Part shown: piece by piece, positions 1-6,517 of the stretch
Layout: every line of letters starts with the position of its first letter
Position numbering within the stretch: the stretch's first letter is position 1
Source of the DNA: JBOGWP01 sp050693875
GTDB taxonomy: Bacteria > Actinomycetota > CADDZG01 > JAHWKV01 > JBOGWP01
Assembly: GCA_050693875.1 (NCBI GenBank)
Contig: JBOGWP010000074.1
Span: forward strand, 1-18,015
Length of the DNA: 18,015 bases
Direction of reading: 5' to 3'
The notes under the pieces: model-generated
The model's database searches: none
What the model was told of the DNA's origin: nothing
The model's input: only the letters and a program-made list of their open reading frames with translations
Program-made: the position numbers and the translations under genes

Positions 1-10
1 CAAGCGGGGC

Positions 11-144
11 CCGGCAGGCGCCGAGCAAAGCGAAGGCCTGCCGGCATTGAACGACGCCGGCGAAGGGTCGGCTCGCCGAGCGAGGCCCGGCAGGCAGAGC
101 GAAGCGAGGGCCTGCCGACATAGAGGACTGCCGGCGAAGCCGGC
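11..144. repeat. Cluster of GC-rich palindromic repeats downstream of prs
   Basis: Two related stem-loops lie in the same orientation. The first pairs 11-19 with 36-44 (9 bp, CCGGCAGGC / GCCTGCCGG, 16-nt loop). The second pairs 88-95 with 110-117 (8 bp of the same stem, 14-nt loop). Both loops carry a GAGC(A)AAGCGA-like core, so the two units are direct copies of one roughly 35-bp palindromic element. A third, different hairpin, GCCGGC-GAA-GCCGGC, sits at 130-144. The stretch 1-185 has no convincing gene. It lies after the prs stop codon and may act in transcript termination or 3'-end stabilisation in the manner of REP elements, but no T-run follows, so a classical intrinsic terminator is not supported. 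Confidence 0.6.
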
Positions 145-185
145 CCCTTGCCTTTCTGGCCTGTACCGGGGAGCGAAGCGACCCG

Positions 186-1184
186 CTAGGCCTCCTCGTA
201 TGGGGACCCGGGAGTTGCCTCGGCGTTCTCCCCCTCGAAGATCTCCGACACGCTCTCGTCCTCGAACACCGCCTTGATCGTCGAGGCGACGATCGGAGCG
301 ATCGAGAGGACCCGCAACTTCTCGGGCAGGCCCTGCGCCGGGAGCGGCAGCGAGTTCGTCACGATGACCTCGCTCAGGCCCGAGCTGTCGATCCGCTCGA
401 GGGCGGAACCCGAGAAGACCGGGTGCGTCGCCGCCGCGATCACCTCCCCGGCCCCGCGCTGGACCAACCCCTCGAAGGCGGTGACGAGCGTCGCGGCGGT
501 GTCGATCATGTCGTCGACGAGCAGGCAGCGCTTTCCCTTGACGTGGCCGACGACGTTGACGATCTCGGCGACGTTGCGCTGGTCGGAGCGGCGCCGCTTG
601 TGCATGAGGGCGAGGGGTGCGTGCAGCAACCGCGAGTACTTCTCCGCCACATGCACGCGTCCGGCGTCGGGGGCAACCACGACCAGGTTGTCGTACCGCT
701 CGCTCACGTAGTGGGCGAGAAGGGGGAGCGCGGTCAGGTGGTCGAAGGGGATGTCGAAGAACCCCTGGATCTGCCCGGAGTGCAGATCGACCGAGAGCAC
801 GCGGTCGGCGCCGGCGGCCTGGAGGAGGTCTGCGATCAGGCGCCCCGAGATCGGCTCGCGGGCGAGGCTCTTGCGGTCCTGGCGGGCGTATCCGTAGAAG
901 GGAATGACGGCGTTGATCCGCTTGGCGCTCGCCCGCTTGAGCGCATCCATCAGGATGAGCTGCTCCATGATCATCTCGTTGATCGGCGCGCTGTGCGTCT
1001 GCACGATGAAGGCGTCCGTCCCGCGCACCGACTCTGCGAAGCGGCAGTAGATCTCGCCCGAGGCAAAGCGGTTGATCTCGACCTCGCCGAGACGCATGCC
1101 GAGGTGCGCGGCGATCTCGGTGGCCAGGGTGGGGTTCGAGGTCCCCGAGAAGATCATCGCCCGCTTCTTGATCGCTATCTCCAT
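186..1184 (-). CDS. prs: Ribose-phosphate pyrophosphokinase (PRPP synthetase, class I)
   Basis: Makes PRPP from ribose 5-phosphate and ATP for nucleotide, His and Trp synthesis in the cytoplasm. The 332-residue protein has the usual family length. Visible signatures are the N-terminal IFSGTSNPTLA, the catalytic flexible loop PFYGYARQDRK (95-105), SVDLHSGQIQGFFDIPFDHL (131-150), APDAGRVHVAEKYS (171-184), and the PRPP-binding loop LLVDDMIDTAATL (221-233). The last is usually VDDMIDTAGTL or ...GGTL, so the Gly-to-Ala change is slightly unusual. The ATG at 1184 is preceded by a strong purine-rich site (AAGAAGGGGGG), which fixes the start. glmU ends 13 bp upstream, so the two form a glmU-prs operon, as in many Gram-positive genomes. 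Confidence 0.96.
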   Translation of the reverse strand: MEIAIKKRAMIFSGTSNPTLATEIAAHLGMRLGEVEINRFASGEIYCRFAESVRGTDAFIVQTHSAPINEMIMEQLILMDALKRASAKRINAVIPFYGYARQDRKSLAREPISGRLIADLLQAAGADRVLSVDLHSGQIQGFFDIPFDHLTALPLLAHYVSERYDNLVVVAPDAGRVHVAEKYSRLLHAPLALMHKRRRSDQRNVAEIVNVVGHVKGKRCLLVDDMIDTAATLVTAFEGLVQRGAGEVIAAATHPVFSGSALERIDSSGLSEVIVTNSLPLPAQGLPEKLRVLSIAPIVASTIKAVFEDESVSEIFEGENAEATPGSPYEEA

Positions 1185-1197
1185 CGATCCCCCCTTC

Positions 1198-2601
1198 TTA
1201 CGTCGTCTGCTCGGCCGACTCGCCGTGGCCGCGCCGCCTGCGCGTCCGGCGAGCCGGAGACCCCACCACGACGTCGCCGGGCGCGATGTCGCGGGTGACC
1301 ACAGATCCCGCTCCCGTCACCGCCTGCTCGCCGACGACCACCGGCGCGACGAGCATGGTGTCGGATCCGATCAACGCCCCGTCCTCGATGACCGTCTTCG
1401 ATTTGACGTGGGCCTCTCCGTCGTAGTTGCAGGTGATCGTCCCGGCGCCGACGTTCACCTCCCGGCCGATCTCGGCGTCTCCGACGTACGAGAGGTGCGG
1501 CACCTTCGATCCCTCCCCGATCGTCGACCCCTTCACCTCGACGAAGGTCCCCACCCTGGCCTCGGCCTCAAGCCGCGTGCCGGGACGCAGGGACCCGAAT
1601 GGTCCCACCCTGGCGCGCGGTCCGATGTGTGAGGAGAGAACCTGCGAGAAGGTGATCTCGGCGCCGTCCTCGACCACGGAGTCGACGATGCGCGTCGATG
1701 GCCCGATCGTGCATCCCCGGCCGATGCGGGTGCTCCCACCGAGGAACGTCATCGGCAGGAGGACCGTATCGGGCCCCACCTCGACCGCCTCGTCGACGTA
1801 GGTGGTCGCGGGGTCCTCGATCGTGACCCCATCCACCATCAGCTCGTGCAGCCGGCGGAGGCGGAGCTGGCGTGCCGCTTCCGAGAGCTGGACGCGGTCG
1901 TTCACCCCCATGATCTCCCACGGGTCGCGGGCTGCAACCGTATGAAACCGCCCTCCCTGTTCTCGGATGAGCATCGCCGCGTCCGGCAGATACCGCTCCC
2001 CCTGCGCGTTGTCGCTGCCCACGGCGGGCAAGGCACGAAAGAGCGCCTCCCTGTCGAAACACCATATCCCCACCGACACCTCACGGACCGAGCGCTCCGT
2101 CTCGTTTGCGTCGGCCTCCTCGACGATCCGGGCGAGGGCACCCCGCTCATCGCGGACGATGCGGCCGTACCCGGTCGGGTTGTCGAGGTGCGCCGTGACC
2201 AGTGTCACCGCGGCTTCCTCGGCGCCGTGCTCGTGGGCGGCCGCGGCGAGGGTTGTCGTGCGGACGAGTGGGTGATCCCCGTTCACGACGAGGACATCCC
2301 CGTGGAAGTCGGCGAGGAACGGCTCGCATCGCCGGACCGCGTCCGCCGTCCCGAGCCGCTCCGGTTGGTCGACGAAGATCGTCGACGGCCAGCGGGGCGC
2401 GATCGACTCGACCAGCGCGTCCTTCTCATGTCCCACCACCAGGAGCACGCGCTCGACTCCCTCGAGTCGCTCGATGGAGCCGAGCACGTGATGGACGATC
2501 GGAAGCCCGGCGACGGGATGCAGGACCTTCGGCAGCGAGGAGCGGAAGCGCTTGCCCTGGCCTGCTGCGAGGATGACGACGGCGAGCGGTCGCGGCGGCA
2601 C
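1198..2601 (-). CDS. glmU: Bifunctional GlmU: GlcN-1-P acetyltransferase / GlcNAc-1-P uridyltransferase
   Basis: Catalyses the last two steps to UDP-GlcNAc, the precursor of peptidoglycan and other envelope glycans. The N-terminal uridyltransferase begins with LAAGQGKRFRSSLPKVLH (11-28; usual motif LAAGxGTRM...PKVLH) and contains NGDHPLV and GTADAVRR. The C-terminal left-handed beta-helix has hexapeptide repeats, VGPFGSLRPGTRL, the VPHLSYVGDAEIG segment with the expected catalytic His, and NVGAGTITCNYDG. It ends in a short Arg-rich tail. The reading frame is open up to 2997, but homology starts only at the GTG at 2601 (MPPRPLAVVILAAG), giving 467 residues, close to the usual 450-480. The upstream extension is low-complexity and overlaps the divergent methyltransferase locus. 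No strong ribosome binding site is seen, so the exact start is moderately certain. Confidence 0.94.
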   Translation of the reverse strand: MPPRPLAVVILAAGQGKRFRSSLPKVLHPVAGLPIVHHVLGSIERLEGVERVLLVVGHEKDALVESIAPRWPSTIFVDQPERLGTADAVRRCEPFLADFHGDVLVVNGDHPLVRTTTLAAAAHEHGAEEAAVTLVTAHLDNPTGYGRIVRDERGALARIVEEADANETERSVREVSVGIWCFDREALFRALPAVGSDNAQGERYLPDAAMLIREQGGRFHTVAARDPWEIMGVNDRVQLSEAARQLRLRRLHELMVDGVTIEDPATTYVDEAVEVGPDTVLLPMTFLGGSTRIGRGCTIGPSTRIVDSVVEDGAEITFSQVLSSHIGPRARVGPFGSLRPGTRLEAEARVGTFVEVKGSTIGEGSKVPHLSYVGDAEIGREVNVGAGTITCNYDGEAHVKSKTVIEDGALIGSDTMLVAPVVVGEQAVTGAGSVVTRDIAPGDVVVGSPARRTRRRRGHGESAEQTT

Positions 2602-2687
2602 GGCAACAGGATAGGGGATGGGGCCCGCGCACGAAATGACCGAGCGGCTGCCGTCCGCCGGACTCGTGGCAGAATCGCCGAGGTTCG

Positions 2688-3664
2688 ATGCCAAAGCGGG
2701 AAGATCGGGGTCTCGAGGAGCTGGGGCGATCTCGTCACTCCTTGGTGCATCCGGGTTGCTGCCACGCTCGACATCGCCGGGCACCTCGCCGACGGCACGA
2801 CCGCATCGAGGACCTCGCCGATGCGACCGGGAGCGATGCGTACGCCCTGCACGCCGTGCTCGGGCATCTGGTGGACAGCAGCGTGTTCGACGAGCCCGAG
2901 CCGGGCCGGTTCGCGCTGCACGATCTCGCTTCCGAGCTTGGGGAGTCTTCCGGGTTCCTCCGTCTCGACGGCATCGGCGGCCGATTCGCTCATGCATGGA
3001 GCACGCTGCTCGGCTACGTGCGGACGGGCAAGCCCGGCTATGCGGAGATCTTCGGCCTTGGGTTCTGGGACGACCTCGCCGCCCATCCGGACATCGCCGC
3101 GGACTTCGATGCCCTGATGGGGCCGGCCGGGCATGGCACGCCAGAAGTGTTCGAGATCGACGGGGGCTGGCAGTCGGTGTCGACCGTGGTCGACGTCGGT
3201 GGCGGGACCGGAGCGATGCTCGCCGATATCTTGCAAGCCCATCCGGATGTCCACGGACGCTCGTCGATCTGCCGAGGACCGTTGCGCGTGCGGCGGAGGT
3301 CTTCGAGCGGGCCGGTGTTGCGGGGCGGGCGCGCGTGGTCGGGCAGAGCTTTTTCGATGCGCTCCCGGCTGGTGCGGACCTCTACCTGCTGCGGAAGGTG
3401 CTCAACGACTGGCCCGACGAGGAGACGGTGGCGATCCTGCGCCGGTGCTCGAAGGCGGTGCCGCCGGGGGGCCGGGTCGTGGTGATCGGCGGCGTCACCG
3501 TGGAGTCGGCGCCGCCCCGTCTGGAGACCGAGATGGTCCTGTTGGGGGCGAAGACCAACACGCTCGTGGAGTTTCGGGGGCTGGCGCGCCGCGCGGGCCT
3601 CGAGGTCTCGCGTGCGCAGAGCCAGGAATCGGGCCGGTTCGTCGTGGAGTGCCGCCCGCCCTGA
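2688..3664 (+). pseudogene. Class I SAM-dependent O-methyltransferase (family 2), frameshifted
   Basis: The protein is recognisable across three reading frames. Up to about 2802 one frame gives LVTPWCIRVAATLDIAGHLA (the typical dimerisation/winged-helix N-terminus). 2803-3256 continues with RIEDLADATGSDAYALHAVL and the SAM motif VVDVGGGTGAMLADIL. 3257-3664 continues with TLVDLPRTVARAAEVFERAG, LLRKVLNDWPDEETVAILRR and the C-terminal strand region. Shifts at about 2801-2802 (CC where CCC is expected) and 3255-3256 (GG where GGG is expected) are each repaired by one added base. A further shift near 2718 would join MPKREDRGLEEL to GDLVTP. Such enzymes methylate hydroxyl groups of small molecules; the substrate is unknown. 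There are no in-frame stops inside the conserved blocks, so decay is recent, or these are sequencing errors. The usual HDW catalytic motif reads NDW. Confidence 0.8.
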
Positions 3665-3687
3665 CGGCTAGCGGAGTGCTTGGGGCA

Positions 3688-4023
3688 TCACCAGTCGATC
3701 AGGATGCAGGTCTCGTCACCGACAACCCACGCCCGGTGTCCCGGCTGAATGAAGAGGTAATCGCCGGCGGTGGCGATCTCCTCCGTTCCATCCTCCATCA
3801 GGTAGCGGATCGTTCCGGCGACGACGTACTCGCGATGCGTCAGCGGGCAACTCTTGAGATCCGCTGCCCAGGGCTTGAGGTCCTCGTCCCAGTTCCAGCC
3901 GGGTGTGAGCTCGGAGCGCCAGATCTCCTCGTCGTTCACGCGCACCAAGAGCGCTCGCCCGTGCACGAACTCCATGACCTCGTCGGGTTCGCCATCCAGG
4001 TGCTTCTTGGTGATGCCGGCCAC
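3688..4023 (-). CDS. Small single-domain cupin protein
   Basis: A 111-residue protein with the cupin fold pattern: LTPGWNWDEDLKPWA, a first motif around THREYVVAGTIRYLMEDGTE, and a second motif DYLFIQPGHRAWVVGDE. It ends ILIDW, typical of small actinobacterial cupins that end at this beta strand. The frame is open to 4116, but the GTG at 4023 (MAGITKKHLDGEPDEV) is chosen because GGGAGGTG lies about 7 nt upstream and the residues before it look like non-coding translation. Usually metal-binding; function unknown. It converges on the methyltransferase pseudogene with a 23-bp gap. The first motif has fewer His than metal-binding cupins normally carry, so catalytic activity is uncertain. Confidence 0.85.
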   Translation of the reverse strand: MAGITKKHLDGEPDEVMEFVHGRALLVRVNDEEIWRSELTPGWNWDEDLKPWAADLKSCPLTHREYVVAGTIRYLMEDGTEEIATAGDYLFIQPGHRAWVVGDETCILIDW

Positions 4024-4161
4024 AGGTTCACCTCCCGACGTCCACAATCGTGTGCCCGGCTTGCGGTCGCCGGGTTCGGAGAGTATCGCCCATCCCCTGC
4101 TCCAACTCCAGACCAAGAACCTTCAACATGCCACCCGTCTCTCTCATTCGTGCTCCTTACC

Positions 4162-4650
4162 ATGCTTCTCATGGAGGGCAAGGCCGAAAGGGCGCGCAGG
4201 CTTCGGGACGACGGTCTTTCCCGGTCACAGATCGCGGCCGCGCTCGGGCTGGAGAGCGGGGGTGGCGCGCCCAACCGCTGGCTCAGGGGGATTCGCTCCC
4301 GAGTGCACGAAGCGGCCCAACGCCAAGGAAGATCTTCGGAAGCTCGCCGTCGAGATGCGGCCCGAGGGCCGCTCCTACCGGGAGATCGGCAAGGTGGTCG
4401 GCGTCTCGAAGAGCATGAGTCGGCGGATACGAAAGGTGCACTTGAGTTTTGGGCGGGGGTCGCGGGGGTGCGGCCGGAAGACTTCATGAGAACTCTTCTC
4501 AAGTCCCACAGGCCCAGAACGCGCCGACGAAATCAAGGGGAGGCGTACCACGGATGCCTTATCGTCCGCGTCCGCAAAGCGGCGAGCACTACCGTCGCAT
4601 CGCCGGCTGGTTCCAGGGGCTCGCGGCGCAGCTTCCCCCTTTGGCCGGAG
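4162..4650 (+). pseudogene. Remnant of an HTH plus LAGLIDADG-like protein with internal deletion
   Basis: Four in-order fragments of one protein family are visible in shifted frames. 4162-4293: MLLMEGKAERARRLRDDG and a homeodomain-like HTH ending NRWLRGI. About 4295-4411, another frame: APECTKRPNAKEDLRKLAVE, then a second HTH, SYREIGKVVGVSKS. From 4414, back in the first frame: HESADTKGALEFWAGVAGVR followed by PEDFMRTLLKSHRPRTRRRN and YHGCLIVRVRK. From 4578, a third frame: SGEHYRRIAGWFQGLAAQL. Family members, as I recall them, carry roughly 100 residues between the second HTH and the HESAD block; here they abut at about 4411-4416, so the centre is deleted. The last frame stays open into the tRNA, so the original stop is lost. 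The LAGLIDADG-like fold of the C-terminal block is an inference from the FW..LxGV...K and YxGxxxVRV pattern. Confidence 0.65.
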
Positions 4651-4710
4651 ACGCACTCGCGGAAGATGGAGCAGAATTGGCGGAGCGGGGACGATCAGAC
4701 ACAGCTGAGT

Positions 4711-4782
4711 TCCGGGCTCGTCTAAGCGGTAGGACGGGAGATTTTGGTTCTCCAAGTTGGGGTTCGAGTCCCTAGCCCGGAG
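4711..4782 (+). tRNA. tRNA-Gln (anticodon UUG)
   Basis: A complete cloverleaf of 72 nt can be folded by eye. The acceptor stem pairs 4711-4717 (TCCGGGC) with 4775-4781 (GCCCGGA), with discriminator G at 4782. The D-arm is GTCT...GGAC with loop AAGCGGTA. The anticodon stem is GGAGA/TCTCC with loop TTTTGGT, giving anticodon TTG, which reads CAA (Gln). The variable loop is short. The T-arm has loop TTCGAGT in a 5-bp stem with one G-T pair. The 3' CCA is not encoded. It lies between the HTH remnant and the 3' end of ispE (23-bp gap, convergent). A tRNA-Gln in the ispE-glmU neighbourhood is also found, as I recall, in other actinobacteria. No terminator was seen downstream. Confidence 0.95.
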
Positions 4783-4805
4783 CGTAACTATTGCTGGATT
4801 TACGT

Positions 4806-5690
4806 TTATCTGTACTGAACCTCCGCCCCCACGTCCGCCGAGGCCACCACCTCCACCTGCTGAAAGGTCCCGGCGAGGCGAGCCGAGACGCGACGGGCAT
4901 GCTCCTCGTCCCGGCATAGCCCCGCGATCGTGGGCCCGCTGCCGCTCACGACGACGCCGAGCGCTCCCGCCTCCAACACCGCCCCCTTCCGCGCGCCTAG
5001 GAGGGGAGCCATCTCGAACGCGGCCGCCTCGAGGTCGTTGCCGAGGCAGCGCGCCACCGCCTCCGCCGATCCGGTCCGCACGGTCTCGAGCAGGGCCCCG
5101 GGCTCCGCGACCTGCGACGACGTCCCGGGCCGGACGTGCGCGTAGACGTCGCGCGTCTTGAGCTGGAACTCCGAGACCCCGAGCACCCACCACAGCCGCC
5201 GCCCCGCGTGCAGCGAAGCTAGGCGCTCGCCTCTTCCGGTGGCGACCGCCATCCCACCCCGCAGCGAGAAGGGAACGTCGGACCCGAGCTCGGCCCCCAG
5301 CGCCTCGAGGCGTTCCGGCGGCATCGGTCCCCCCGCAATCGTGTTCATCCCGAGGAGGGCCGCGGCGGCATCGGCGCTTCCGCCCGCAAGACCGGCTGCC
5401 ATTGGGATCCGCTTCAGCACGTGGACCTCCGCTCGCTCGGCCATGCCCGCCCGCAACGCAAAGAGCTCGACCGCCCGCGCCACCAGGTCGGGGGCCTCGG
5501 GCGGAATCCCCGAGAGGCCTGCGGCAAGCTCGAAGTGAACGTCGGTGCGCGGCGCCGGCCGCACCGTCACGTCGTCGGCGAGCGCGACGGTCTGCATCAG
5601 CGACCAGATCTCGTGGAAGCCGTCGGGCCGCTTCCCGAGCACGCGCAGCACGAAGTTCAGCTTGGCGCGCCCCACGACCCGGACCTGCAT
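4806..5690 (-). CDS. ispE: 4-diphosphocytidyl-2-C-methyl-D-erythritol kinase
   Basis: ATP-dependent kinase of the MEP pathway to isoprenoid precursors; cytoplasmic, GHMP kinase superfamily. The 294-residue protein has the N-terminal AKLNFVLRVLGKRPDGFHE with the conserved Lys10, the Gly-rich ATP loop PMAAGLAGGSADAAA (96-110), LGSDVPF with the catalytic Asp (138), and the C-terminal VVVSGSGPTIAGL. The ATG at 5690 has GGGAG about 6 nt upstream. In B. subtilis and Mycobacterium, ispE follows rsmA closely; here an opposite-strand ABC operon separates them. It diverges from that operon across a 70-bp gap (5691-5760) and therefore must have its own promoter there. The sequence contains TATATC/TATACG-like boxes in the gap but no convincing -35 partner. 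Confidence 0.95.
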   Translation of the reverse strand: MQVRVVGRAKLNFVLRVLGKRPDGFHEIWSLMQTVALADDVTVRPAPRTDVHFELAAGLSGIPPEAPDLVARAVELFALRAGMAERAEVHVLKRIPMAAGLAGGSADAAAALLGMNTIAGGPMPPERLEALGAELGSDVPFSLRGGMAVATGRGERLASLHAGRRLWWVLGVSEFQLKTRDVYAHVRPGTSSQVAEPGALLETVRTGSAEAVARCLGNDLEAAAFEMAPLLGARKGAVLEAGALGVVVSGSGPTIAGLCRDEEHARRVSARLAGTFQQVEVVASADVGAEVQYR

Positions 5691-5760
5691 TCTCGTCTCC
5701 CAGCCACGCCCCCGGCGGCGTCGCAGGATATACGCCCGGCGCTTCGGCCAATATGGAGGG

Positions 5761-6516
5761 GTGGAGCAGGCCGTTCAACCGTCCGTGGACAGCGCCATCG
5801 CAGCCCGGGCGGCCATGGCGGTCAAGGTCTACGGCAAGGGCGATGCGGCGGTCCGGGCGCTCGACGGGACCACCGTCGAGTTCCCGCCCGGGGAGTTCAC
5901 CGCGATCATGGGCCCCTCGGGATCGGGCAAGTCCACCTTGCTGCACTGCCTCGCCGGTCTCGACCGACTCACCTCCGGCAAGGTCTTCATCGGCGAGGCC
6001 GACCTCAGCGGGCTGGACGATCGCGAGCTCACCCGCCTACGCCGCGACCGGCTGGGCTTCGTCTTCCAGGCCTACAACCTGGTGCCGACGCTCACCGCGC
6101 TGGAGAACATCACGCTTCCGCTCTCGCTCGCCGGGCGCGCCCCCGACAAGGAGTGGCTCGATGCCGTGATCGAGGCGCTCGGGCTCGAAGACCGGCTGCA
6201 TCACCGCCCCACCGAGCTTTCGGGCGGCCAACAGCAACGCGTGGCGGCGGCGCGGGCGCTGGCAGCCCGGCCGGAGATCATCTTCGCCGACGAGCCCACC
6301 GGCAACCTGGACTCGAGGTCGAGCCTCGAGCTTCTCACGTTCCTTCGCCACGCCGTCGACGAGCTCGGGCAGACCATCGTGATGGTGACCCATGACCCGC
6401 TCGCGGCGGCCCATGCCGACCGAGTGATCTTCCTCGCCGACGGCCGCATCGTGGACGAGATCGCCCATCCCACCGCGGAACGCGTCCTGGACCGCATCAA
6501 GTCGCTCGAGACCTGA
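5761..6516 (+). CDS. ABC transporter ATP-binding protein (MacB/LolD type)
   Basis: A nucleotide-binding subunit that powers the neighbouring FtsX-type permease. From the GTG at 5761 it is 251 residues. Visible are Walker A GPSGSGKS (51-58), the Q-loop FVFQAYN with Gln103, the signature LSGGQQQR (153-160), Walker B IIFADE followed by PTGNLDS (173-185), and the switch His in VTHD (211). PTGNLDS is typical of the MacB/LolD/YknY group of export or mechanotransmission ATPases. Start choice is uncertain. GGAGG lies only 1 nt before GTG 5761; alternatives are GTG 5785 and ATG 5815, which lack a clear site. The permease ATG follows the stop by one base, so the two are co-translated. Substrate unknown: lipoproteins, antimicrobial peptides or cell-wall hydrolase control are all possible for this class. 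Confidence 0.93.
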   Translation: MEQAVQPSVDSAIAARAAMAVKVYGKGDAAVRALDGTTVEFPPGEFTAIMGPSGSGKSTLLHCLAGLDRLTSGKVFIGEADLSGLDDRELTRLRRDRLGFVFQAYNLVPTLTALENITLPLSLAGRAPDKEWLDAVIEALGLEDRLHHRPTELSGGQQQRVAAARALAARPEIIFADEPTGNLDSRSSLELLTFLRHAVDELGQTIVMVTHDPLAAAHADRVIFLADGRIVDEIAHPTAERVLDRIKSLET

Positions 6517-6517
6517 G

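Noticed and set aside
423..1298. Long plus-strand open frame antisense to prs
   Set aside because: Compositional shadow of a clear housekeeping gene on the other strand.
2602..2997. N-terminal extension of GlmU of about 130 residues
   Set aside because: Arg/Pro-rich low-complexity translation, no family similarity, and it overlaps the divergent methyltransferase locus.
4449..4775. Protein-coding frame running across the tRNA-Gln
   Set aside because: The tail part is the remnant's lost-stop read-through; the cloverleaf is complete and explains 4711-4782.
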